Shown: piece by piece, positions 35,279 to 46,993 of the stretch
Position numbering within the stretch: the stretch's first letter is position 1
Layout: each line of letters begins with the position of its first letter
Assembly: GCA_037893225.1 (NCBI GenBank)
Contig: JAZGUH010000282.1
Span: forward strand, 868,001 to 932,000
From: Hippasteria phrygiana
Lineage: Eukaryota > Echinodermata > Asteroidea > Valvatida > Goniasteridae
DNA length: 64,000 bases
Direction: 5' to 3'
Position numbers and translations under genes: made by a program
Notes under the pieces: model-generated
Databases searched by the model: none
Told to the model about the DNA's origin: nothing
The model's input: the letters and a program-made list of their open reading frames with translations, nothing else

Positions 35279-35454
35279 GAGTAAAGCAAGTCATACCCCG
35301 GGGAATTTGACAGGCATGGAGCAATAAATAGAAGGTAATATGCACACAGATGTTGGCCGGAAAGAAAATAAACATTGCGAGGTTTGAATTTTCTCCACAA
35401 GTTTTAACATGTCAAAATTACTGTATTTGGTTTATATTTCATGCAATTATGAAT
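35279..35454 (+). repeat. Y monomer with 55-bp deletion, copy 3 (176 bp)
   Basis: Same join, after 35408; context R-Yd-W as in copies 1 and 2. Confidence 0.93.
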
Positions 35455-38141
35455 GAGTAAAGCAAGTCATACCCTAGAGAATTTGACATGCATGGAGCAA
35501 TAAATAGAAGGTAATATGAACACAGATGTTGGCCGGAAAGAAAATAAACATTGCGAGGTTTGGATTTTCTCCACAAGTGTTAACTCTAAGAAGCCGCCGA
35601 TAATTGCAACATGTAGCGCCAGATCTAAGCTATCCATACATGTCAAAATTACTGAATTTGGTTGATATTTCATGCAATTATGAATGAGTAAAGCAAGTCC
35701 ATACCCCAGGGAATTTGACATGCATGGAGCAATAAATAGACGGTAACATGTACACAGATGTTGGCCGGAAAGAAAATAAACATTGCGAGGTTTGAATTTT
35801 CTCCACAAGTTTTAACTCTAGGAAGCCGCCGATGATTGCAACATGTAGCGCCAGATCTAAGCTATCCATACATGTCAACATTACTGTATTTGGTTTATAT
35901 TTCATGCAATTATGAATGAGTAAAGCAAGTCATACCCCAGGGAATTTGACAGGCATGGAGCAATAAATAGAAGGTAATATGCACACAGATGTTGGCCGGG
36001 AAGAAAATAAACATTGCGAGGTTTGAATTTTCTCCACAAGTGTTAACTCTAAGAAGCCGCCGATAATTGCAACATGTAGCGCCAGATCTAAGCTATCCAT
36101 ACATGTCAAAATTACTGTAATATGCACACAGATGTTGGCCGGAAAGAAAATAAACATTGCGAGGTTTGAATTTTCTCCACAATTTTAACTCTAGGAAGCC
36201 GCCGATGATTGCAACATGTAGCGCCAGATCTAAGCTATCCATACATGTCAAAATTACTGTATTTGGTTTATATTTCATGCAATTATGAATGAGTAAAGCA
36301 AGTCATACCCTAGAGAATTTGACATGCATGGAGCAATAAATAGAAGGTAATATGAACACAGATGTTGGCCGGAAAGAAAATAAACATTGCGAGGTTTGAA
36401 TTTTCTCCACAAGTTTTAACTCTAAGAAGTCGCCGATAATTGCAACATGTAGCGCCAGATCTAAGCTATCCATACATGTCAAAATTACTGAATTTGGTTG
36501 ATATTTCATGCAATTATGAATGAGTAAAGCAAGTCCATACCCCAGGGAATTTGACATGCATGGAGCAATAAATAGAAGGTAACATGTACACAGATGTTGG
36601 CCGGAAAGAAAATAAACATTGCGAGGTTTGAATTTTCTCCACAAGTTTTAACTCTAGGAAGCCGCCGATGATTGCAACATGTAGCGCCAGATCTAAGCTA
36701 TCCATACATGTCAAAATTACTGTTTTTGGGTGATATTTCATGCAATTATGAATGAGTAAAGCAAGTCATACCCCAGGGAATTTGACAGGCATGGAGCAAT
36801 AAATAGACGGTAACATGTACACAGATGTTGGCCGGAAAGAAAATAAACATTGCGAGGTTTGAATTTTCTCCACAAGTGTTAACTCTAAGAAGCCGCCGAT
36901 AATTGCAACATGTAGCACCATATCTAAGCTATCCATACATGTCAAAATTACTGAATTTGGTTGATATTTCATGCAATTATGAATGAGTAAAGCAAGTCCA
37001 TACCCCAGGGAATTTGACATGCATGGAGCAATAAATAGACGGTAACATGTACACAGATGTTGGCCGGAAAGAAAATAAACATTGCGAGGTTTGAATTTTC
37101 TCCACAAGTTTTAACTCTAGGAAGCCGCCGATGATTGCAACATGTAGCGCCAGATCTAAGCTATCCATACATGTCAAAATTACTGTATTTGGTTTATATT
37201 TCATGCAATTATGAATGAGTAAAGCAAGTCATACCCTAGGGAATTTGACATGCATGGAGCAATAAATAGAAGGTAATATGAACACAGATGTGGGCCGCAA
37301 AGAAAATAAACATTGCGAGGTTTGAATTTTCTCCACAAGTGTTAACTCTAGGAAGCCGCCGATGATTGCAACATGTAGCGCCAGATCTAAGCTATCCATA
37401 CATGTCAAAATTACTGTTTTTGGGTGATATTTCATGCAATTATGAATGAGTAAAGCAAGTCATACCCCAGGGAATTTGACAGGCATGGAGCAATAAATAG
37501 AAGCTAATATGAACACAGATGTTGGCCGGGAAGAAAATAAACATTGCGAGGTTTGAATTTTCTCCACAAGTGTTAACTCTAAGAAGCCGCCGATAATTGC
37601 AACATGTAGCGCCAGATCTAAGCTATCCATACATGTCAAAATTACTGAATTTGGTTGATATTTCATGCAATTATGAATGAGTAAAGCAAGTCCATACCCC
37701 AGGGAATTTGACATGCATGGAGCAATAAATAGACGGTAACATGTACACAGATGTTGGCCGGAAAGAAAATAAACATTGCGAGGTTTGAATTTTCTCCACA
37801 AGTTTTAACTCTAGGAAGCCGCCGATGATTGCAACATGTAGCGCCAGATCTAAGCTATCCATACATGTCAACATTACTGTATTTGGTTGATATTTCATGC
37901 AATTATGAATGAGTAAAGCAAGTCATACCCCAGGGAATTTGACAGGCATGGAGCAATAAATAGAAGGTAATATGCACACAGATGTTGGCCGGGAAGAAAA
38001 TAAACATTGCGAGGTTCGAATTTTCTCCACAAGTGTTAACTCTAAGAAGTCGCCGATAATTGCAACATGTAGCGCCAGATCTAAGCTATCCATACATGTC
38101 AAAATTACTGTATTTGGTTGATATTTCATGCAATTATGAAT
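35455..38141 (+). repeat. Full deletion-HOR unit, copy 2 (offset 2863 bp)
   Basis: Starts 35455, 35686, 35918 (373-bp fused pair, join at about 36117, base loss at 36182/36183), 36291, 36522, 36754, 36985, 37217, 37448, 37679, 37911. Every start equals copy 1 plus 2863. I noticed no difference between the copies when reading the diagnostic sites. Confidence 0.93.
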
Positions 38142-38317
38142 GAGTAAAGCAAGTCATACCCCGGGGAATTTGACAGGCATGGAGCAATAAATAGAAGGTA
38201 ATATGCACACAGATGGTGGCCGGAAAGAAAATAAACATTGCGAGGTTTGAATTTTCTCCACAAGTTTTAACATGTCAAAATTACTGTATTTGGTTTATAT
38301 TTCATGCAATTATGAAT
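38142..38317 (+). repeat. Y monomer with 55-bp deletion, copy 4 (176 bp)
   Basis: Same join, after 38271. A private GATGGTGGCCGG near 38212 distinguishes it from copies 1-3. Confidence 0.92.
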
Positions 38318-41300
38318 GAGTAAAGCAAGTCATACCCTAGAGAATTTGACATGCATGGAGCAATAAATAGAAGGTAATATGAACACAGATGTTGGCCGGA
38401 AAGAAAATAAACATTGCGAGGTTTGGATTTTCTCCACAAGTGTTAACTCTAAGAAGCCGCCGATAATTGCAACATGTAGCGCCAGATCTAAGCTATCCAT
38501 ACATGTCAAAATTACTGAATTTGGTTGATATTTCATGCAATTATGAATGAGTAAAGCAAGTCCATACCCCAGGGAATTTGACATGCATGGAGCAATAAAT
38601 AGACGGTAACATGTACACAGATGTTGGCCGGAAAGAAAATAAACATTGCGAGGTTTGAATTTTCTCCACAAGTTTTAACTCTAGGAAGCCGCCGATGATT
38701 GCAACATGTAGCGCCAGATCTAAGCTATCCATACATGTCAACATTACTGTATTTGGTTGATATTTCATGCAATTATGAATGAGTAAAGCAAGTCATACCC
38801 TAGGGAATTTGACATGCATGGAGCAATAAATAGAAGGTAATATGAACACAGATGTGGGCCGCAAAGAAAATAAACATTGCGAGGTTTGAATTTTCTCCAC
38901 AAGTGTTAACTCTAGGAAGCCGCCGATGATTGCAACATGTAGCGCCAGATCTAAGCTATCCATACATGTCAAAATTACTGTTTTGGGGTGATATTTCATG
39001 TAATTATGAATGAGTAAAGCAAGTCATACCCCAGGGAATTTGACAGGCATGGAGCAATAAATAGAAGGTAATATGAACACAGATGTTGGCCGGGAAGAAA
39101 ATAAACATTGCGAGGTTTGAATTTTCTCCACAAGTGTTAACTCTAAGAAGCCGCCGATAATTGCAACATGTAGCGCCAGATCTAAGCTATCCATACATGT
39201 CAAAATTACTGAATTTGGTTGATATTTCATGCAATTATGAATGAGTAAAGCAAGTCCATACCCCAGGGAATTTGACATGCATGGAGCAATAAATAGACGG
39301 TAACATGTACACAGATGTTGGCCGGAAAGAAAATAAACATTGCGAGGTTTGAATTTTCTCCACAAGTTTTAACTCTAGGAAGCCGCCGATGATTGCAACA
39401 TGTAGCGCCAGATCTAAGCTATCCATACATGTCAACATTACTGTATTTGGTTGATATTTCATGCAATTATGAATGAGTAAAGCAAGTCATACCCCAGGGA
39501 ATTTGACAGGCATGGAGCAATAAATAGAAGGTAATATGCACACAGATGTTGGCCGGGAAGAAAATAAACATTGCGAGGTTCGAATTTTCTCCACAAGTGT
39601 TAACTCTAAGAAGTCGCCGATAATTGCAACATGTAGCGCCAGATCTAAGCTATCCATACATGTCAAAATTACTGTATTTGGTTGATATTTCATGCAATTA
39701 TGAATGAGTAAAGCACGTCATACCCCGGGGAATTTGACAGGCATGGAGCAATAAATAGAAGGTAATATGCACACAGATGTTGGCCGGAAAGAAAATAAAC
39801 ATTGCGAGGTTTGAATTTTCTCCACAAGTTTTAACTCTAGGAAGCCGCCGATGATTGCAACATGTAGCGCCAGATATAAGCTATCCATACATGTCAAAAT
39901 TACTGTATTTGGTTTATATTTCATGCAATTATGAATGAGTAAAGCAAGTCATACCCTAGAGAATTTGACATGCATGGAGCAATAAATAGAAGGTAATATG
40001 AACACAGATGTTGGCCGGAAAGAAAATAAACATTGCGAGGTTTGGATTTTCTCCACAAGTGTTAACTCTAAGAAGCCGCCGATAATTGCAACATGTAGCG
40101 CCAGATCTAAGCTATCCATACATGTCAAAATTACTGAATTTGGTTGATATTTCATGCAATTATGAATGAGTAAAGCAAGTCCATACCCCAGGGAATTTGA
40201 CATGCATGGAGCAATAAATAGACGGTAACATGTACACAGATGTTGGCCGGAAAGAAAATAAACATTGCGAGGTTTGAATTTTCTCCACAAGTTTTAACTC
40301 TAGGAAGCCGCCGATGATTGCAACATGTAGCGCCAGATCTAAGCTATCCATACATGTCAACATTACTGTATTTGGTTGATATTTCATGCAATTATGAATG
40401 AGTAAAGCAAGTCATACCCCAGGGAATTTGACAGGCATGGAGCAATAAATAGAAGGTAATATGCACACAGATGTTGGCCGGGAAGAAAATAAACATTGCG
40501 AGGTTCGAATTTTCTCCACAAGTGTTAACTCTAAGAAGTCGCCGATAATTGCAACATGTAGCGCCAGATCTAAGCTATCCATACATGTCAAAATTACTGT
40601 ATTTGGTTGATATTTCATGCAATTATGAATGAGTAAAGCAAGTCATACCCCGGGGAATTTGACAGGCATGGAGCAATAAATAGAAGGTAACATGTACACA
40701 GATGTTGGCCGGAAAGAAAATAAACATTGCGAGGTTTGAATTTTCTCCACAAGTTTTAACTCTAGGAAGCCGCCGATGATTGCAACATGTAGCGCCAGAT
40801 CTAAGCTATCCATACATGTCAAAATTACTGTATTTGGTTTATATTTCATGCAATTATGAATGAGTAAAGCAAGTCATACCCTAGGGAATTTGACATGCAT
40901 GGAGCAATAAATAGAAGGTAATATGAACACAGATGTGGGCCGCAAAGAAAATAAACATTGCGAGGTTTGAATTTTCTCCACAAGTGTTAACTCTAGGAAG
41001 CCGCCGATGATTGCAACATGTAGCGCCAGATCTAAGCTATCCATACATGTCAAAATTACTGTTTTTGGGTGATATTTCATGCAATTATGAATGAGTAAAG
41101 CAAGTCATACCCCAGGGAATTTGACAGACATGGAGCAATAAATAGAAGGTAATATGAACACAGATGTTGGCCGGGAAGAAAATAAACATTGCGAGGTTTG
41201 AATTTTCTCCACAAGTGTTAACTCTAAGAAGCCGCCGATAATTGCAACATGTAGCGCCAGATCTAAGCTATCCATACATGTCAAAATTACTGAATTTGGT

Positions 41301-43404
41301 TGATATTTCATGCAATTATGAATGAGTAAAGCAAGTCCACACCCCAGGGAATTTGACATGCATGGAGCAATAAATAGACGGTAACATGTACACAGATGTT
41401 GGCCGGAAAGAAAATAAACATTGCGAGGTTTGAATTTTCTCCACAAGTTTTAACTCTAGGAAGCCGCCGATGATTGCAACATGTAGCGCCAGATCTAAGC
41501 TATCCATACATGTCAACATTACTGTATTTGGTTGATATTTCATGCAATTATGAATGAGTAAAGCAAGTCATACCCCAGGGAATTTGACAGGCATGGAGCA
41601 ATAAATAGAAGGTAATATGCACACAGATGTTGGCCGGGAAGAAAATAAACATTGCGAGGTTCGAATTTTCTCCACAAGTGTTAACTCTAAGAAGTCGCCG
41701 ATAATTGCAACATGTAGCGCCAGATCTAAGCTATCCATACATGTCAAAATTACTGTATTTGGTTGATATTTCATGCAATTATGAATGAGTAAAGCAAGTC
41801 ATACCCCGGGGAATTTGACAGGCATGGAGCAATAAATAGAAGGTAATATGCACACAGATGTTGGCCGGAAAGAAAATAAACATTGCGAGGTTTGAATTTT
41901 CTCCACAAGTTTTAACTCTAGGAAGCCGCCGATGATTGCAACATGTAGCGCCAGATATAAGCTATCCATACATGTCAAAATTACTGTATTTGGTTTATAT
42001 TTCATGCAATTATGAATGAGTAAAGCAAGTCATACCCTAGAGAATTTGACATGCATGGAGCAATAAATAGAAGGTAATATGAACACAGATGTTGGCCGGA
42101 AAGAAAATAAACATTGCGAGGTTTGGATTTTCTCCACAAGTGTTAACTCTAAGAAGCCGCCGATAATTGCAACATGTAGCGCCAGATCTAAGCTATCCAT
42201 ACATGTCAAAATTACTGAATTTGGTTGATATTTCATGCAATTATGAATGAGTAAAGCAAGTCCATACCCCAGGGAATTTGACATGCATGGAGCAATAAAT
42301 AGACGGTAACATGTACACAGATGTTGGCCGGAAAGAAAATAAACATTGCGAGGTTTGAATTTTCTCCACAAGTTTTAACTCTAGGAAGCCGCCGATGATT
42401 GCAACATGTAGCGCCAGATCTAAGCTATCCATACATGTCAACATTACTGTATTTGGTTGATATTTCATGCAATTATGAATGAGTAAAGCAAGTCATACCC
42501 CAGGGAATTTGACAGGCATGGAGCAATAAATAGAAGGTAATATGCACACAGATGTTGGCCGGGAAGAAAATAAACATTGCGAGGTTCGAATTTTCTCCAC
42601 AAGTGTTAACTCTAAGAAGTCGCCGATAATTGCAACATGTAGCGCCAGATCTAAGCTATCCATACATGTCAAAATTACTGTATTTGGTTGATATTTCATG
42701 CAATTATGAATGAGTAAAGCAAGTCATACCCCGGGGAATTTGACAGGCATGGAGCAATAAATAGAAGGTAATATGCACACAGATGTTGGCCGGAAAGAAA
42801 ATAAACATTGCGAGGTTTGAATTTTCTCCACAAGTTTTAACTCTAGGAAGCCGCCGATGATTGCAACATGTAGCGCCAGATATAAGCTATCCATACATGT
42901 CAAAATTACTGTATTTGGTTTATATTTCATGCAATTATGAATGAGTAAAGCAAGTCATACCCTAGAGAATTTGACATGCATGGAGCAATAAATAGAAGGT
43001 AATATGCACACAGATGTTGGCCGGGAAGAAAATAAACATTGCGAGGTTCGAATTTTCTCCACAAGTGTTAACTCTAAGAAGTCGCCGATAATTGCAACAT
43101 GTAGCGCCAGATCTAAGCTATCCATACATGTCAAAATTACTGTATTTGGTTGATATTTCATGCAATTATGAATGAGTAAAGCAAGTCATACCCCGGGGAA
43201 TTTGACAGGCATGGAGCAATAAATAGAAGGTAATATGCACACAGATGTTGGCCGGGAAGAAAATAAACATTGCGAGGTTCGAATTTTCTCCACAAGTGTT
43301 AACTCTAAGAAGTCGCCGATAATTGCAACATGTAGCGCCAGATCTAAGCTATCCATACATGTCAAAATTACTGTATTTGGTTGATATTTCATGCAATTAT
43401 GAAT
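38318..43404 (+). repeat. Family II 9-mer HORs, block A
   Basis: Starts: 38318 W, 38549 M, 38781 P, 39012 N, 39243 M, 39475 R, 39706 Y, 39937 W, 40168 M, 40400 R, 40631 Y' (CCCCGGGG then AACATGTAC, no ATATAAG), 40862 P, 41093 N (GACAGACATGG), 41324 M (GTCCACACC), 41556 R, 41787 Y, 42018 W, 42249 M, 42481 R, 42712 Y, 42943 W/R, 43174 Y/R. P to P (38781 to 40862) is 2081 bp, the canonical P-N-M-R-Y-W-M-R-Y. The first P reads TTTTGGGGTG at 38981 and is followed by TGTAATTATG. Confidence 0.92.
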
Positions 43405-43580
43405 GAGTAAAGCAAGTCATACCCCGGGGAATTTGACAGGCATGGAGCAATAAATAGAAGGTAATATGCACACAGATGTTGGCCGGAAAGAAAATAAACA
43501 TTGCGAGGTTTGAATTTTCTCCACAAGTTTTAACATGTCAAAATTACTGTATTTGGTTTATATTTCATGCAATTATGAAT
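43405..43580 (+). repeat. Y monomer with 55-bp deletion, copy 5 (176 bp)
   Basis: Same join, after 43534. Here the neighbour on the left is a Y/R hybrid rather than a plain R. Confidence 0.93.
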
Positions 43581-46500
43581 GAGTAAAGCAAGTCATACCC
43601 TAGAGAATTTGACATGCATGGAGCAATAAATAGAAGGTAATATGAACACAGATGTTGGCCGGAAAGAAAATAAACATTGCGAGGTTTGGATTTTCTCCAC
43701 AAGTGTTAACTCTAAGAAGCCGCCGATAATTGCAACATGTAGCGCCAGATCTAAGCTATCCATACATGTCAAAATTACTGAATTTGGTTGATATTTCATG
43801 CAATTATGAATGAGTAAAGCAAGTCCATACCCCAGGGAATTTGACATGCATGGAGCAATAAATAGACGGTAACATGTACACAGATGTTGGCCGGAAAGAA
43901 AATAAACATTGCGAGGTTTGAATTTTCTCCACAAGTTTTAACTCTAGGAAGCCGCCGATGATTGCAACATGTAGCGCCAGATCTAAGCTATCCATACATG
44001 TCAACATTACTGTATTTGGTTGATATTTCATGCAATTATGAATGAGTAAAGCAAGTCATACCCTAGGGAATTTGACATGCATGGAGCAATAAATAGAAGG
44101 TAATATGAACACAGATGTGGGCCGCAAAGAAAATAAACATTGCGAGGTTTGAATTTTCTCCACAAGTGTTAACTCTAGGAAGCCGCCGATGATTGCAACA
44201 TGTAGCGCCAGATCTAAGCTATCCATACATGTCAAAATTACTGTTTTTGGGTGATATTTCATGTAATTATGAATGAGTAAAGCAAGTCATACCCCAGGGA
44301 ATTTGACAGGCATGGAGCAATAAATAGAAGGTAATATGAACACAGATGTTGGCCGGGAAGAAAATAAACATTGCGAGGTTTGAATTTTCTCCACAAGTGT
44401 TAACTCTAAGAAGCCGCCGATAATTGCAACATGTAGCGCCAGATCTAAGCTATCCATACATGTCAAAATTACTGAATTTGGTTGATATTTCATGCAATTA
44501 TGAATGAGTAAAGCAAGTCCATACCCCAGGGAATTTGACATGCATGGAGCAATAAATAGACGGTAACATGTACACAGATGTTGGCCGGAAAGAAAATAAA
44601 CATTGCGAGGTTTGAATTTTCTCCACAAGTTTTAACTCTAGGAAGCCGCCGATGATTGCAACATGTAGCGCCAGATCTAAGCTATCCATACATGTCAACA
44701 TTACTGTATTTGGTTGATATTTCATGCAATTATGAATGAGTAAAGCAAGTCATACCCCAGGGAATTTGACAGGCATGGAGCAATAAATAGAAGGTAATAT
44801 GCACACAGATGTTGGCCGGGAAGAAAATAAACATTGCGAGGTTCGAATTTTCTCCACAAGTGTTAACTCTAAGAAGTCGCCGATAATTGCAACATGTAGC
44901 GCCAGATCTAAGCTATCCATACATGTCAAAATTACTGTATTTGGTTGATATTTCATGCAATTATGAATGAGTAAAGCACGTCATACCCCGGGGAATTTGA
45001 CAGGCATGGAGCAATAAATAGAAGGTAATATGCACACAGATGTTGGCCGGAAAGAAAATAAACATTGCGAGGTTTGAATTTTCTCCACAAGTTTTAACTC
45101 TAGGAAGCCGCCGATGATTGCAACATGTAGCGCCAGATATAAGCTATCCATACATGTCAAAATTACTGTATTTGGTTTATATTTCATGCAATTATGAATG
45201 AGTAAAGCAAGTCATACCCTAGAGAATTTGACATGCATGGAGCAATAAATAGAAGGTAATATGAACACAGATGTTGGCCGGAAAGAAAATAAACATTGCG
45301 AGGTTTGGATTTTCTCCACAAGTGTTAACTCTAAGAAGCCGCCGATAATTGCAACATGTAGCGCCAGATCTAAGCTATCCATACATGTCAAAATTACTGA
45401 ATTTGGTTGATATTTCATGCAATTATGAATGAGTAAAGCAAGTCCATACCCCAGGGAATTTGACATGCATGGAGCAATAAATAGACGGTAACATGTACAC
45501 AGATGTTGGCCGGAAAGAAAATAAACATTGCGAGGTTTGAATTTTCTCCACAAGTTTTAACTCTAGGAAGCCGCCGATGATTGCAACATGTAGCGCCAGA
45601 TCTAAGCTATCCATACATGTCAACATTACTGTATTTGGTTGATATTTCATGCAATTATGAATGAGTAAAGCAAGTCATACCCCAGGGAATTTGACAGGCA
45701 TGGAGCAATAAATAGAAGGTAATATGCACACAGATGTTGGCCGGGAAGAAAATAAACATTGCGAGGTTCGAATTTTCTCCACAAGTGTTAACTCTAAGAA
45801 GTCGCCGATAATTGCAACATGTAGCGCCAGATCTAAGCTATCCATACATGTCAAAATTACTGTATTTGGTTGATATTTCATGCAATTATGAATGAGTAAA
45901 GCAAGTCATACCCCGGGGAATTTGACAGGCATGGAGCAATAAATAGAAGGTAATATGCACACAGATGTTGGCCGGGAAGAAAATAAACATTGCGAGGTTC
46001 GAATTTTCTCCACAAGTGTTAACTCTAAGAAGTCGCCGATAATTGCAACATGTAGCGCCAGATCTAAGCTATCCATACATGTCAAAATTACTGTATTTGG
46101 TTGATATTTCATGCAATTATGAATGAGTAAAGCAAGTCATACCCCGGGGAATTTGACAGGCATGGAGCAATAAATAGAAGGTAATATGCACACAGATGTT
46201 GGCCGGAAAGAAAATAAACATTGCGAGGTTTGAATTTTCTCCACAAGTTTTAACTCTAGGAAGCCGCCGATGATTGCAACATGTAGCGCCAGATATAAGC
46301 TATCCATACATGTCAAAATTACTGTATTTGGTTTATATTTCATGCAATTATGAATGAGTAAAGCAAGTCATACCCTAGAGAATTTGACATGCATGGAGCA
46401 ATAAATAGAAGGTAATATGCACACAGATGTTGGCCGGGAAGAAAATAAACATTGCGAGGTTCGAATTTTCTCCACAAGTGTTAACTCTAAGAAGTCGCCG

Positions 46501-46817
46501 ATAATTGCAACATGTAGCGCCAGATCTAAGCTATCCATACATGTCAAAATTACTGTATTTGGTTGATATTTCATGCAATTATGAATGAGTAAAGCAAGTC
46601 ATACCCCGGGGAATTTGACAGGCATGGAGCAATAAATAGAAGGTAATATGCACACAGATGTTGGCCGGGAAGAAAATAAACATTGCGAGGTTCGAATTTT
46701 CTCCACAAGTGTTAACTCTAAGAAGTCGCCGATAATTGCAACATGTAGCGCCAGATCTAAGCTATCCATACATGTCAAAATTACTGTATTTGGTTGATAT
46801 TTCATGCAATTATGAAT
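43581..46817 (+). repeat. Family II block B
   Basis: Starts: 43581 W, 43812 M, 44044 P, 44275 N, 44506 M, 44738 R, 44969 Y, 45200 W, 45431 M, 45663 R, 45894 Y/R, 46125 Y, 46356 W/R, 46587 Y/R. Shares with block A the TGTAATTATG after P and GCACGTC in Y (near 44977). It lacks the second P-N-M-R-Y-W-M-R run of block A. Confidence 0.91.
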
Positions 46818-46993
46818 GAGTAAAGCAAGTCATACCCCGGGGAATTTGACAGGCATGGAGCAATAAATAGAAGGTAATATGCACACAGATGTTGGCCGGA
46901 AAGAAAATAAACATTGCGAGGTTTGAATTTTCTCCACAAGTTTTAACATGTCAAAATTACTGTATTTGGTTTGTATTTCATGCAATTATGAAT
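46818..46993 (+). repeat. Y monomer with 55-bp deletion, copy 6 (176 bp)
   Basis: Same join, after 46947. Private GGTTTGTATTTC near 46968. Left neighbour is a Y/R hybrid, as for copy 5. Confidence 0.93.

Larger units (their letters stand above)
31722..38549 (+). repeat. Tandem 2863-bp segmental repeat, two full copies plus a partial
   Basis: Anchored on the N monomers with AGAAGCTAAT at 31722, 34585 and 37448 (spacing 2863 and 2863). Each full copy holds N-M-R-Yd-W-M1-[88-bp-deleted pair]-W''-M''-N''-M-P. The third copy runs through W at 38318 and into the M at 38549, then diverges into block A. A shortened 1796-bp copy precedes it at 29926. Confidence 0.92.
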
